Assembly (NCBI GenBank): GCA_903813345.2
Contig: CAIIXF020000004.1
Coordinates: 10,050,196 to 10,114,195 of the forward strand
Source of the DNA: Owenia fusiformis
Lineage: Eukaryota; Annelida; Polychaeta; Sabellida; Oweniidae
Reading direction: 5' to 3'
Length of the DNA: 64,000 nucleotides
The stretch's first letter is position 1. The number at the start of each line of letters is the position of its first letter. Below are positions 47,301 to 58,075 of this stretch, piece by piece. Position numbers and translations under genes: made by a program. The notes under the pieces were generated by a model. It saw nothing but the letters and a program-made list of their open reading frames with translations, was not told the DNA's origin and did not search any database.

Positions 47301-50300
47301 CACCAATATACTGTATGACTGTAAGAAAACAAATATCAAAGATATCAAATCTCAGATAAATTTTGAAATACTCATTCAGTGAATGTGTTACAATTGTGAA
47401 ACAAGGGATAACATGCAAAATGTCACCACCTGCCATTTATTACAAATGCCAAGTGAAGAATGCCAACCACTGATCACCAACTGCCAAATGCAAAAAACAG
47501 CCCACAAAACCCAATGTAGGCCCTAAGGATTTGAAACCTGCTGGTCAAAATGGCATTACGGATAAGATGCAATGTTATTTTAGTGAAAAAATCAACTGGT
47601 CCGTATCAAAAGTAACCTGGTAATGACTGGCGGACCGGCCCTTAGAGCCAACATTGATATAACCACTTGTGAGGGTGACATAATAAAGGTCTATATAGTA
47701 CCCCTTTCTGCAGATCGTCCATGGCTTTGTGCTTTGTGGTCTGGTCCTGGTAACTGTTCACAGCACTCGTGAGTCCATCAGAGAATCCCTTTTGAAGCTG
47801 GAGAAAAAATAAATGGGTGTTTTCAAACTAGATATTGATAGGGAGAGATTTAACTGGCTATAAATTCATAATCACCGGTCCAAAAGATTTGAGCTCGTGT
47901 CTCGATCACTTCTTGTGTGTTTGAATTTTGTTGTTGTTATCTTATAAAACCAAAACTCACAATTCAAAATTTTGAAGTGAAAATCATAACATCCTTTAAA
48001 ATCAGATTCATTGAAAATAATCGAGATTGGGAGACAATCCTCCTTGCATGGCAAGAATGCATTTTTTAATCACTTAATTTTCATATCATATCATTCAAAG
48101 AATATCATATAGTAAAAATTCAACAAGGTTAATCAATTTAACATTTGTGTTAAATTAAGAATGCAAGAATGCTTCCAGGCATACTACGTGATACATACCT
48201 GACCTTGGAACACAAAGAGAGCAATGCCTGCACTCAATTCAACAATAAACACCAACATCAGGAAAGCCGCAAACTGAAAATATTAAAAAGAACATATCAG
48301 TCTTTAATCATCATGAACAATCATCTCTCAAATTATGAATTCCCGGCTATTTTGCCAGTTTTTATTCAAGTACTGTGTTAATACAGTATATGAAGACAAC
48401 TTCTTTTAGGATAACACAAGTAAAGATACTTTCAAGAAACCTCTCTGTTTTTTGCTAACACAGGCATTTCTAGTAAATAAGGCAATAAAACAGGAATTTC
48501 TGGCAAACAGGAATTTCTTGCTAATAATTATTTCTGGCAGATAGGTATTTCTGGCGGATGAGCATTTCTGGCAAACAGGTATTTCTGGTAGATGGGTATT
48601 TCTGGCAAACGGGTATGTCTGGATAATGGATATTTCTGAAAGATGAGTATTTCTGGCAGATGGGTATTTCTAGCAGGAGAGTATTTCTGGCAAATGGGTA
48701 TTCTGGGAGATTGGTGTTTATGGTAAATGGGTATCTTTGGCAGATGGGTATTTCTGCCAAATAGGTATTCCTGATGAACAGGTTTCTCTGGCAGGGGGTA
48801 TTTTTGGTGATAGGTATTTCTTGAGTGAGGTATTTCTGGCAGATGGGTATTTCAACAAACCTCACTTACCAAATATAGCAGGAAAGCCTTCCCTTTCACC
48901 GTACACAGACATCCTAGTGTTCCAACAATGATAATCAAACAGCCAACACCTGAGATAAAAATCATTAATAAAAATGAAAGTAAAGAGAAATGAATTATTT
49001 GAAAAGAAGATCTTTCGTGTAATTTTTAAATTAAATTGAAATAATAAAGAAAAGAGGAGTGCATTATTTAAAAAGAAGATGTATTGTGTAATATCTAAAA
49101 AAGTGAATTAAAAAATTGCCAATGTTTTAATTACCTTTGGCCTATGGAGAAGGCAGGCTCTGCACATAACAACCCCATAGGTCAAAGTTCAACAAAAACT
49201 ACCCAAAAAATAAAGCCCTACATTACAAATCTTTAGAAATTAAGCATCAATACCAACCCGAGTCTATTTAAACGTCAAATACAAAAATAGAAACAAGCCC
49301 CATATACCATATAAAAGAGAAAAGACTGACCTATTAGGACCCATGGGACGGCAATATTGTAAAGATTCGCCAACTCCAAGAATCTAAAGAGATCGACCTT
49401 CATCCATATTCCAATCGCAAGCACGGCAATTCCTGTAATCTGAAAATATATTTTGTTAAATACAAGATAATAAAAATAAAATGTAACATATAGAGGATAT
49501 CCTATGATTAATGAGTGATATGATTTTTATCCAAGAATGGATATGACATCTGCACTAACAAGTAAATCACAAAATATTCTTTTTAATCCAAAGCTGAAAA
49601 CTGCTAGTTATGTATTACATGCACTCATTGGCTCAAATTGACATAGATGAAGTAATTTCTGTAAGGTTATAAATTCCTGCTAACAAGAAAGACAGAAAGT
49701 CCTTCATTTGACCAGACAATAGAAATGTAACTTCTCGAGGGCACACTCGTTCAGGTAGCTGTAGTATAACGAGCCAGATACTAGACATGAAAGTGAGTGT
49801 GCTAAATCCAATGCCCTGTGCAGGAACATTTTCCCTTCCACTTCTTACTTTATTTAAAGCAAGAGCGGCAGTAGAAAGTTAAACCTGTTAAGTGGAACAC
49901 CTCTAAAAGTGAAACACCTCTGTTTGTGGAACACTTTTTAGAGTCAGGTTTACTATATGTGTAGTCTCAATACATTGTTTTTATCAAAATAGGTTCTAAC
50001 TAGGAGCTAATGAGGATCTAAGTTACTCATTGTTAATAACTCAGGCCTGTAGCCAGGATTTGCCAAGGGGGGTTCAGTTTTCAAAATATTCAAGGGGAGC
50101 ATTCACATTTGACAATGTTGGCCCAAATATGGCTAAAATCACTTGAAAAGTGCTCAAAATGGTGAAAAACTGCATGATTTTGAAAGAATTTTTGGTCGGG
50201 GGGGGGGGGGGGGTTGAACGCCTGAACCCTGTGAACCCTCTGTATCTTCTTCAACACTTGTAGGGAGATGTGTAGACGAGGGTGGGGGGGGGGGGTCACA

Positions 50301-53300
50301 AGGGCTTTAGCAAGACTAACAAGGCATTAACATGGAAAATGTCACCACCTGCCATTTGTTAAAGATGCCGACTACTAAACATTGAACACCAACCACCAAA
50401 TACCAAACACCTTGACCACCGAACACTGTCTACAAAAAGTTGGAGACTATAACAAAATGTTACTTTAAGCACTCAGTTAGTTTACATAAATAGAGAGGGC
50501 CCACGCCCTAGTCCAGTATCCCTAATCAAAGAACTTAACTCAGGGCCTAGGGAATACAGCACAGAGAGAAATCATTGGCAATTTAGGTATAAATCTTAAT
50601 TTGCATGTCAACATGAGTAGCAAGTTTCTTTATCAACAACAACAGTAATACCTGTTTTACTGTCAATGCAATGCCACTGAATCCAGTCAATGGGATGATA
50701 CACATAAAATTTGTACAGAGAAAGAGTTCTTAATCTGAGGTGTTCAGAATAGAGAGGTGTTCACAGGTCATATACACATTTTCTACATTTAACTGTCTAT
50801 ATATAAGAGACAAGGTCAATTGCCCTCTGATCCCACAGCTATCAGGTGTTGTCAATTTATACCCACGGTAAAATCTAAAATGATCACATTTTCAAATGCA
50901 AAATAGAGTGGAAATTAGTGAAATATGCAAGAATTAAACAAAACAGGCATGTAGTCAGTACTCTAAATTGTATAGAAATGCAAGAAAATCAGATAGTTCA
51001 TTCAAATTTTAGAGAGAAATTGAGTGAAATAAGCATGAACAGACGGACATTTCATTCATGATAAAACAGGGTATGTCAGTATATAGCACTCTTATCATTT
51101 TTATAACAAGAGACTTTATTTACTTATTTATTGTTTTGAAATGAACCCAACACTATTCAAATGCTCTGGTTATACTAATAGTACAGACTAAATGAATTAC
51201 ATTGTCAGTTCCCACGCGCGATCAGTGTGTTATATCAGATCCAAATCTTGATGAAGCAAGATGAATGAATTAGTAGCTCCTGAACAAAATGAAAATCAAA
51301 ATGAAACAATGCAAAATTTCAAACTTTATGCCCTAAACTTTCTGAACAGTTATTTTGTATGTTGGTTTGAAAGCCCATGTTCTTAATCATTAATGGGTTT
51401 GTTTTATAGGTAGACATTAACATAAACAAGTTATTTATAGAATTAATTACTTGATTAATTAGCAATTATCATCAAAAGTTTATAAGTAGATACATCAGTT
51501 CATTGGGTATGATTCACGACCACATGGACATTGTAACATGTTACTAAAGTACATGTATGAAGATAACAGTAAATAAATTGAAATAACTTTTAAAGACTTC
51601 AAAAAGTATATGGCAAATTTAATACTAATTTTGTGTTTGAGTATGCAACTATTTGATCTTAAAAAGGGCATACAGTGCATGAAATTTCAAATGGTAACGT
51701 TAACTATGAGGAATCTTCACTAAATAATGCTCCTTATCATGGTGTCTTAAGCTCTGTTGAAAGCCCATGATTTAGCCTTGAATACCATACACCCCTCCAC
51801 AGCCAAACCTGGATAATGGCCCCATAATTTATTCATCAAACTATTCAAATTGTTGAATTGACTCGCTTGCAGTACGGTTGCATCTGGGGGGGGGGGGGGG
51901 CTCACTGTACAGAAACCTTGACGGGTATCCTCGGCGCACATGGGGTACCTTTTTGGACATTTGGTGTGGCAATGAGAATGATTGTCGAAAATATGTTCCC
52001 TCACACTTGCGGTATGGTATTGGTTAAGTACCTGTAGTTACACATATCCCTATGTTTTCCACATAGATCTCCCTTCTTCAGTTTGAATATTAGCTTTTTT
52101 CTACTTTGGACATTTGGAATAGTATCCAGGGTATGGCATTGGTTCTATACATTTGGTATCATATGGCATTGGTCTTATATCTGGACATTTAGTATGGCTT
52201 TTGAGCGTTATTTTGGTTATGAACACATTGATATCTAAGTGAACCCCCGGGAGTTGCATTGTGATATGAATATATTTTGCTTACTTCTTCCGAAAGCTAT
52301 GTGGATTTTGATATAATAACTTTCTCACAGACAGCTGAATAAAAGTGACCCTTAAAACATGAATAGTGAGATCCATGGTCTCTAACTGTGTCTTACATCA
52401 GAATCATCAATCCGTGCAAGTATTGGAGGCTTGGAGCGCTGAAATAATTCTTTTTCGATAAAGACTTGTAAATTGTCCATCGAGTGAATATGTCAGCACA
52501 TGTAGATGATTGGTAAGTAAAAACAATCTACCCTTATAATGTAATATATTTTCTACAGCTAAGTGAATTTCGGTCACGAACCATTCAGAAACACCAGTTA
52601 AAGCAAAGATTATCTGCATCAAATTTGATGGTTCTCGAAGTGAGTAAGATCTTCGACATTTAAAAAGTTACTAGACTTTTTTGCAAAAAAACTTCCAAAA
52701 AGTGACAGTCGCATTAATTCACATTGTCGTACTTACAAAATGATCCACCGCCTAACTTATGCACCATCGAACTTGGTAATATTGTACACGTAACTGTTAA
52801 TAATGGTATATTCTCATAGAAAACTGGGCTTGCTTTTCAACATTTCAAGCGAAAATTCTCTACGGAGCTTCTGTTTTTCTGACGTAATTTCTTCTAAGAA
52901 ATCGGTCACGTGACACAGATCTGTTCATCTTATTTCGGAAGGGGTGTCAACTTTTTAGAATATTTATTTTCATCTTGTCCAGTCCTATATACAACCTGCC
53001 CTTATCTTTTGCGCTCATAAAACTGCGTAGTAATGTTGAAGTTATGGAGTAGATTCTCTGAGAGTGGCAACATGTCTTCATCTTTACCATCTTGCGTTTG
53101 ACACCCCTCCTTTTGGGGGAGTCCAAGTAAACCGCACATCCAGGTGATTAGAAAAGGGACATTTTTTTTTAAATCGAGCGGCAACAAAGATACTTCTGGT
53201 CAAACTGAGTTTATGACGAAACTTATGAAAGAATCAATAAAAGGTTAGTGGTATACATTAGGGGGACGCCAAAAATTAAACGTGGCGCCAATTTGACACT

Positions 53301-53905
53301 TCAGAATGCTTTCTGTGATTCAAAATCACAGAAAAGTCGAGTAACTTTTTAGATGTCAAAAATCTTAAGGACAGGGTGCATGTTGGGAAATTTTCTGCAT
53401 TCCTCAATTGAGTCACATGTTATTTTTCAAACAAGAATAACTCCTTCCCCACATTGTCTACATCTTCCAAGTTTGCACAAAGAGTGCACGTATGTGCCTA
53501 GAAAAGCCTTGTGAGAAGGTTTGTTTTGTAAAATGTATAAAAAATGAGAAAATTCAGTGAAAAAAAATTCTGAAAATTTTCTGATTTTTTTCACTGAATT
53601 TTCTTGTTTTTTATACACTTTATCAAAACATTCTTCTCACAAGTCTTTTCTCGGCACATAAGTGCACTCTTTGTGCAGAACTGGAAGATATAGACAATGT
53701 GGGGAAGGAGTGATTCTTGTTTGAAAAATAACATGTGACTCAATTGAGGAATGCAGAAAATTTCCCATCATGCACCCTGACCTTAATATTTTGCAAGATA
53801 AACACTCACCCAAAATATGAAATTGAAGACCATCAAAAGTATTTTCATACATGTGACCGCTGGTGTCGTTTTCAGTTGAGCCTTTAGTCTCTCTGTGTCT
53901 ACCAT
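32230..53905 (-). CDS. Tetraspanin, seven shared coding exons plus alternative last exon
   Basis: Minus-strand exons: 53905-53810, 49439-49331, 48949-48870, 48273-48199, 47797-47702, 46955-46782, 45514-45431, then a last exon at 43125-43054 or 32301-32230. With either, the frame is 786 bp, 261 residues. Exon 1 ends in the first transmembrane segment (KILLMVFNFIFW); exons 2-4 carry TM1-TM3 (ILIGVGCLIIIVGTLGC, FLMLVFIVELSAGIALF). Exon 5 ends MDDLQKG and exon 6 starts LQCCG, the tetraspanin CCG signature; TCC, NC and GC complete six cysteines in the large extracellular loop, with NKT and NET glycosylation sites. Exon 7 starts TM4. Tetraspanins organise membrane microdomains with integrins and other partners. 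Introns are 0 or 1 phase; donor of exon 5 (GGG|GTACTA) is weak. Confidence 0.93.
32420..32629. mobile_element. Poly-G MITE with 5-bp target-site duplication
   Basis: The element is 32425-32624, from CAGGCCCGAAGCCAGG to CCCTGGCTATGGGCCTG, flanked by GTGAA on both sides. It carries two long G runs and GTTCA phrases. Related copies lie at 45583-45677, 50043-50230 (truncated) and 56115-56313. Confidence 0.85.
32640..34000. other. Tetraspanin intron, AT-rich, nothing coding
   Basis: Between last exons A and B. No recognisable exon. One isolated mariner-like end (TACAGGGTGTTCAG) is seen near 33887. Confidence 0.5.
34009..34130. repeat. Three copies of a ~56-bp repeat (GAGCCTTAAGGTAGTTCGAC)
   Basis: AGAG[C/A]CTTAAGG[T/A]AGTTCGAC...GAATTTTGTGTGTTTTTC occurs three times head to tail, the last copy decayed. 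Confidence 0.85.
35006..37214 (+). repeat. Tandem duplication of a 1.7-kb unit; second copy lacks the SGNH ORF
   Basis: Block A (35006-35287) equals 36701-36982, each 282 bp; block B (36495-36703) equals 37006-37214, each 209 bp. Copy 1 is A, ~1.2 kb with the ORF, B; copy 2 is A, a 23-bp CT-rich filler (36983-37005), B. Copies are almost identical, so duplication and deletion are recent. Whether this is a duplicated gene or a mobile unit with a deletion derivative is open. Confidence 0.92.
35454..36083 (+). CDS. SGNH/GDSL-hydrolase-like protein, single-exon ORF
   Basis: 209 codons, intact. FGHSLIHWL near residues 8-16 fits block I with the serine nucleophile, IRGGQF (about 41-46) the block II glycine, LQIGGNDL (about 80-87) block III GxND, and DGIHLSHSG (about 170-178) block V with the DxxH pair. 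The family hydrolyses esters of lipids or carbohydrates; the substrate is not predictable. No signal peptide. TTTTCAACCTACAG just before the ATG looks like a 3' splice site, so a 5' non-coding exon is possible. It lies on the strand opposite the tetraspanin, between its alternative last exons. Similar small SGNH ORFs are multicopy in invertebrate genomes and are sometimes transposon-borne (recollection, not checked). Confidence 0.85.
   Translation: MMEKLLIFGHSLIHWLDDFQKAHMNNLELNSCEFEINYVGIRGGQFKWNEKMDKKYQEKSLFSYLTEAVNDFKPTMVFLQIGGNDLDVKFPDSDQVVTAIFSFANYLIFGMDVQTVVIGHVFRRLKPRYMHYNATIEAVNNTLTEKASSSNNIYIMPNKGFKVDAEAKYYRDGIHLSHSGNVCFANNIRRKVVFARDHSYAVCKYYFVL
37356..39610. mobile_element. Large palindrome of mariner-like sequence with transposase remnants
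   Basis: The left arm, about 37425-37990, is mirrored at about 39060-39607 (GCCAAGACGCCGTTTCTCAA, GGGTGTCTCAATAAAATGTACCC and others). Inside are CAGGGTG-type ends: TATAGGGTGTCTCAATAAAA at 37728 and its inverse ending near 39309; an extra end TACAGGGTGTCTCAAAAAATG at 37356 has no partner on the right. Each arm carries the C-terminal part of a Tc1/mariner-type transposase facing outward: FLCGYLKECFNAH...DLEQLKGNIQREIQ at 38080-37925 (minus) and its plus-strand counterpart near 38970-39070 with stops. The mirror extends beyond the inner ends, so it is an inverted duplication of a locus, not just one element. Confidence 0.87.
38308..38908. mobile_element. hAT-like MITE with 8-bp target-site duplication
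   Basis: The element is 38316-38900, ends TAGAGGTGTCAAGTATTAACC and GGTTAATTGACACCACTA, flanked by GATATAAG on both sides (38308-38315, 38901-38908). It contains multiple AACCGGTTAACC palindromes at both ends and an internal ~230-bp direct repeat (AACATCCAATCAGCAACTTTAA twice). It is inserted at the centre of the palindrome at 37356-39610. Confidence 0.93.
39635..39960. repeat. Minisatellite of CCAAT-box-like units (GATTGGTCAAT)
   Basis: About ten imperfect copies of a ~30-bp unit with TCTGATTGGTCAATGGCTA and TATCTGTAAT. ATTGG is the complement of CCAAT, so each unit carries an NF-Y-type core; whether it is bound is unknown. Confidence 0.88.
40082..40507. mobile_element. ATGCGAGTAG-ended MITE, copy 2
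   Basis: AGATGCGAGTAGAAATAATC to CTACTCGCATTTG; includes TTCTTGCTCGGGGAGATTCC, absent from the shorter copy at 16193. Confidence 0.9.
40713..41205. mobile_element. PIF/Harbinger-like MITE, TTA target site
   Basis: The element is 40716-41202: GGGGCGGGGTCAAAATATCG...CATATGGAGACGAAAGTA mirrored by TACTTTCGTCTCCATATG...GATATTTTGACCCCGCCCC. TTA flanks both sides. A poly-G run lies near the right arm. Confidence 0.88.
41210..43050. other. Tetraspanin 3' region, no gene recognised
   Basis: AT-rich. It holds the presumed 3' UTR of last exon A (43054). Short ATGGGGATATCATCATAT repeats lie at 42715-42785. No domain-bearing ORF. Confidence 0.5.
43054..43125 (-). CDS. Alternative last exon A of the tetraspanin
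   Basis: The acceptor GTTTTGTAG at 43126 opens a 72-bp exon encoding 23 residues and TAA: start MFGAVLGICLARR, end NRYQVI. Phase 0 joins it to exon 7 (ending 45431). It differs from exon B in the tail and has one cysteine rather than the ACC pair. Confidence 0.85.
   Translation of the reverse strand: MFGAVLGICLARRINYVNRYQVI
43310..44190. repeat. Degenerate ~20-bp repeat (AATGTATCATATTGTTGG) split by a foldback
   Basis: Many loose copies of AATGTAT[C/T]ATATTGTTGGAT. In the middle, TACCTACTGAGGTTCTAGGTAC (43644) is mirrored by GTACCTAGAACCTCAGTAGGTA (ending 43956), a perfect 22-bp inverted repeat bounding T-rich DNA. Confidence 0.82.
44373..44795. mobile_element. ATGCGAGTAG-ended MITE, copy 3
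   Basis: AGATGCGAGTAGAAATAATC to CTACTCGCATCTG, same internal order as copy 2. Intron 7 of the tetraspanin. Confidence 0.9.
45583..45677. mobile_element. Short poly-G MITE copy (95 bp)
   Basis: CAGGGCTGTAGCAAGGG to GCTAGCTATGGGCCTG around G-rich GTGAACCCCC phrases. Flanking TATTC / TATCA is a weak 5-bp duplication. Confidence 0.72.
45850..46782 (-). repeat. ~55-bp minisatellite copying the tetraspanin exon 6 5' splice site
   Basis: Minus-strand unit: CAATTTATACAGAG|GTAAGCCACTCCC followed by ACTATGTGTCAATCAACTAAGG. The boundary of the true exon is 46782. GT-bearing copies have their exon-side base at 46727, 46672, 46618, 46563, 46394, 46340, 46285, 46231, 46176, 46122, 46046 and 45992. Two central copies (near 46508 and 46451) have lost GT (GAGAGTGGAGCC) and the lowest copies are decayed. 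As 55 is not a multiple of three, use of most later donors would shift the frame. Confidence 0.9.
48440..48850. repeat. ~17-bp minisatellite (GGCAGATGGGTATTTCT)
   Basis: About twenty imperfect copies in intron 3 of the tetraspanin, starting some 15-20 bp inside the intron from the exon 3 donor (48870). The donor itself is not in the unit. ORFs across it are repeat translations. Confidence 0.88.
50043..50300. mobile_element. Truncated poly-G MITE
   Basis: CAGGCCTGTAGCCAGGATTTGCC and GGCCCAAATATGGCTAAAATC match the copy at 32425; the right inverted end is missing. Two G runs follow. Confidence 0.75.
50300..53370. other. Tetraspanin intron 1, no exon recognised
   Basis: Contains a family-F dispersed repeat (50876-51065) and a poly-G tract near 51890. 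ORFs of 60-85 codons show no domain. Confidence 0.5.
53370..53790. mobile_element. Palindromic MITE with ~200-bp arms
   Basis: AGGGTGCATGTTGGGAAATTTTC at 53373 is mirrored by GAAAATTTCCCATCATGCACCCT ending near 53780; AGAAAATTCAGTGAAAAAA is mirrored at the centre near 53570. The single arm at 9440-9660 is the same family. It lies ~20 bp from the tetraspanin exon 1 donor. Confidence 0.88.
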
Positions 53906-54030
53906 GGTGATTCCTCAAACTACCTAACTACCTAAATATAATAAAAAAATGTGTAGAAATGTCAAAAAACACAGAAACTTTTTTGGGCCTCGTTCTGATA
54001 AATCGCCCACTTCCGGGTTATAAAGGAGCA
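53906..54030 (-). promoter_or_regulatory. Candidate tetraspanin promoter with ETS-type site
   Basis: About 105 bp upstream of the tetraspanin ATG the minus strand reads ACCCGGAAGTGGGCG, a strong match to the CCGGAAGT ETS/GABP core often found at start sites of broadly expressed genes. No TATA box is obvious. Proposed from position and motif only. Confidence 0.45.
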
Positions 54031-54199
54031 TACATTGTTTTGGTTTTGTATATTTCCTCCAGTGTAAATTCTCAAAAACCGGGGAATTTCAACATGGGGA
54101 AGACAACTTTAATACTTTCTTCTCCATTGAGGAGGTACATGAAAGTTCAAATTATGATTTCTCAAATCTCAACCCATTGAATCAATGCATCCATTCAGA

Positions 54200-57100
54200 T
54201 TATTTAGTCTTATTCAAAAACTTCCCGGTCGGTTATGGTGAGAAAAATATCCCATGAGCGAAAAAAGATAACGAATCTAACATTTATAACAAACATTGTT
54301 TTTTGGGTCTGAAATAAGCATGTTTGATGTGATTATGCCACGGATTTACTGAGACAGCAAAGAATATAGTTCAAGTTTTTGGTTAAAAATTATTATCTGT
54401 CATTAGTCCCGGACACTCCTACTAGCTATTATCAAACATTAATTGTCAATACATGTACCCATGTATGTGTCATATATCTACAAAGTAGCAAACTAGTGCT
54501 TACATAAAAAGTATGCTAAGTCATTGGTCAATGGTGTATGTCCCCATGCTAAGTCAATTATTCCTGTATTTTAGTTTTTGCTTATTTCCTTCTTAATTAA
54601 CATGAAATTCAATATTAATTTAATGATTTTATTGTTATATACTAGTACTGTATTGTAGAAACAATTGAACTATAAATACACATCTTTCAAATGGTATATC
54701 ATACTGGCTTACAAATGATTTATCATACTCTGGTTTCATACAATTTGAGCCACATTATAATTTGGCCTATCAATGATTTATACAGTGAAATACTTTAAAT
54801 TTAAACACACTTGTTATTTCTACTTTTGTAACAGATTTTGGGTTAAACCCCTCAATTCCAAAAAATAGATTTACATTCTGTCTTACAATCTTACAAGTGA
54901 TTTTAAAATTTCAAAAATATATAACAATTATTAATAATGACCACATTAAAGTTTTCCTTTCCAAAGGTATACAAGAAGAAAATAGCATACATGCAAGTAA
55001 AACATTTTATAAATCTTATGAATAAAACAAAAATAGCAATTTAGGAGCTATTTTTGAGAATACTTTCACTTGAAGCACATCAAGAAGGTTTTGTTTTGAC
55101 TTTCCATTCTACTACGGTTCTACACGTGTCAGGACGCTATTAACACATTAAAGAGAGAATCAGATCCAGCGAGCAGGCCAACCAAAAATTGTTTCAATTT
55201 TAGAATATTTCTGGCACATGTCATTCCTTGTCATGTATATTTTCTAAAAATCCCCAAAGTACACACTTTATTTCAGGAAAACTTAAGATTTTGACAAAAT
55301 GTATTATCTTTCTATAACAATGGTTTACCATTCTTATTATTTAGGAGAAATTAAACCTTTTTCACCCATTTTTGCACTTTGAATCTATGATAACTTCACC
55401 AATTTATAACATATCATGAATTGTTTTGAAGATCTGTATTTTGTTTGGTAGGTCAATTGTTCATGTTGCTTGTAATTTTGTCACCCTTATAGATCTGATT
55501 CTGCCTTTAATAACTTTAAATTGCCTGATACACACAAAATGTTGATCAATGTTTTGCTTCTCTGTGTGCAGTGATTTCTCTCCCCCTCAGAAATGAAGTA
55601 TGGGAAAGGGAGAAATGTCAATACTTGGAGAATATAACCATTTTAAAATATGGAGTTCTCTTTCAAAATTGTTCTTGAGGCAAATGAGTTATCAAACAAC
55701 ATGATTCTCCACACACATTTTGTAAATTTAAAATGCAAAATTATTGACTGACAAAATAGCCTTTAAGAAACTGGTCACGGCTGTCTTGTTTAAAAATTGA
55801 AAATGAAGTTGAAAAGTGATAAATTAGTAACGGATAAAGTAAACAGGCATGTAGATAACATTCCAAATTGTATAGAAATGCAAGAAAATCAGACACTTCA
55901 TTCAAATTTAAGAGAGAAATGGAGAAAAATAGGCACAACCTCCGTGACCATTTTCTTGAAATAATTGCATTTCAGCCATCTTGGAACAAAAAATACTGAT
56001 TGTTCTACAATGATTTTAATATGTACATATTATATAATATTGCAGCAAACATATAAAATGATATAATAATGAAAACAAACATACATTACATATACTCAAA
56101 ATGTTTATGGAATCCAGGGCCGTAGCCAGGGGGGTTTGATGGGACGAACAAACTCCCCCTGGCCAAAAAATCTCTCAAAATCATGCATTTTTTCACCATT
56201 CTGAGAACTTTTTAAGTGATTTGGGCCATTTGTGGACCAAAATTGTCACAAGTGAACCCCTCTGGAGTTTTTCAAAAAGTGACCCCCCTTGGCAAATCCT
56301 GGCTACGGGCCTGGAATCACACTCATTAAACTTATTTTGGGGGGTGTATAGGGGTAATATGAACTTTAGACAGGCCAGGTATAGTGAGTATACACTCCCA
56401 CTTATGATATAAAACTAAATGCAAGAGTTTGAGAGTGTAAGGTTTGGTGTGAAATACAAATATAAGTACAAGCAGTTAGAATTACATTTTGACATGAATA
56501 TTTGATTATTAACACTATTATAAAGAGCATTTTATCTCAAAGAACATGTACTGTATTTTCTTTCATTTGGAGCTACTTAATTTGGTGATTTTGGGAGATT
56601 GAACATAATGGCATCTATTTAATTTGCGGTTTTTCAAGGGGATAAATCTCATATCTATATCTATCATATACCCTTCCGCCTAATCCAGTTTAATTGTTGT
56701 TGAACAATTTAAACGGCCCCAGCCATCTTGCAATCAGAAGTTCACCGAACAAAAAATCAAACTATTTAATTTAGCGATTTTTTGGATTCGCCAAATTAAA
56801 GACAAATACAGTAATCTTGTGTCTCTGAACTATGTTTTCAGAAATATGATCATAGGATATCTTATTATTCAGAAAATTGCATAGTAAAAGTTGATGGTTA
56901 AGGGACTACATTTTTGATGAGGACATTATTTTGAAGAAAATTCTCTAAATCATCTCAAAACTGTCATAAGAGGACACTTGAATAATTAGATATAAATGTA
57001 TATTGAACTCAGGTAATATTGAGAAAGTTTTAAAATCAGTCAAACTAATGCTATACTTGTGCATCATATGTACATATACACCTTATTGGTGCAAAAATTG
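54200..57100. other. Intergenic, no gene recognised
   Basis: AT-rich sequence upstream of the tetraspanin, with a family-F repeat at 55835-55945 and a poly-G MITE at 56110. No domain-bearing ORF. Confidence 0.5.
56110..56318. mobile_element. Poly-G MITE, GAATC target-site duplication
   Basis: The element is 56115-56313: CAGGGCCGTAGCCAGGG to CCTGGCTACGGGCCTG, GAATC on each side. With the copy at 32425 this supports a 5-bp duplication for the family. Confidence 0.85.
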
Positions 57101-57109
57101 CATTTGTAA

Positions 57110-58075
57110 AGGTTTTAGTTGCTATGGTAACACATTTTAAAAAGGTTGCCATGGTGACCAATGTAGCTTTATTCCAATAGATGCTATTGTATTGATCTGG
57201 TGATCTCCCAATGTTAAGTTAATAGGTGCAGGTGCTCAATCTTGATTACACCAGTTTTGGTCCAAAATACAATTATGTATATCAATATTCCACCAATTTG
57301 ATTGAGTGGCACCATTTTGACAGAGTCGCACACCATTTCCAGATATTGAAGAGGGCGCAGCTAGCATATACATATCAATATAAGAAATATCCAAAGCCAT
57401 ATCAGATGTTGCTATAACGATGGTTCAAGTCGTTGGCATAGAAACACAACATATTCCTAACTGTTGTAAACATTCAAGGTCAATACATCCTCTGGTACTT
57501 GGGTAAATATGGTATTTAATACAATCCTGTTGCTATGCTGTTTCATTTGGGTAACCATGGTGATAGTTATTACAATCATGGTTAACGCAAAATGTTGAAT
57601 TTCCTTTTCTTTCCCAATTCAATTCACTTTGCTGATTTGTGATAAGGCACTAGGCAGAGTGTGACGTTATATTGCCCTTCCTTTATGTATATTCTCATTA
57701 TTTCATATATTGAGATGCCCTATAGGTTTAAATTGTAATTTTTTGCCAAGGTTTTAAGCCATACCAATATTTAAAACCATATTTGGTTGTTGGTTTTGGT
57801 TACCATGGAACATATGGTTGTCATTGGCAATGATTCCTATTGTTCCATTTAATGTTTGTTTACCATGGAGATTAATGGTCACTGAGTTAAATGATACCAT
57901 AACAAGTGCTGCCACCATATAGTTGTATGGTTGCTATGGTTACTGGTATACTATAGCTGTTGTTACTATTCAGATTGTTGACTTGGTTACTTTCCTATTG
58001 TTGTTGGTATTGTTGTTACCAGTGATATACAATTGCTGTGGTTCCTGTGGTTATTGTTACCATGGTGATGTCAGA
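57110..58075. promoter_or_regulatory. Cluster of RFX X-box-like motifs
   Basis: GTTGCTATGGTAAC (57119), GTTGCCATGGTGAC (57146), GTAACCATGGTGAT (57552), GTTACCATGGAAC (57802), GTTTACCATGGAGAT (57848), GTTGCTATGGTTAC (57930) and GTTACCATGGTGAT (58055) approach the RFX consensus GTTRCCATGGYAAC. They lie in ordinary AT-rich DNA with no ORF. Confidence 0.5.
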
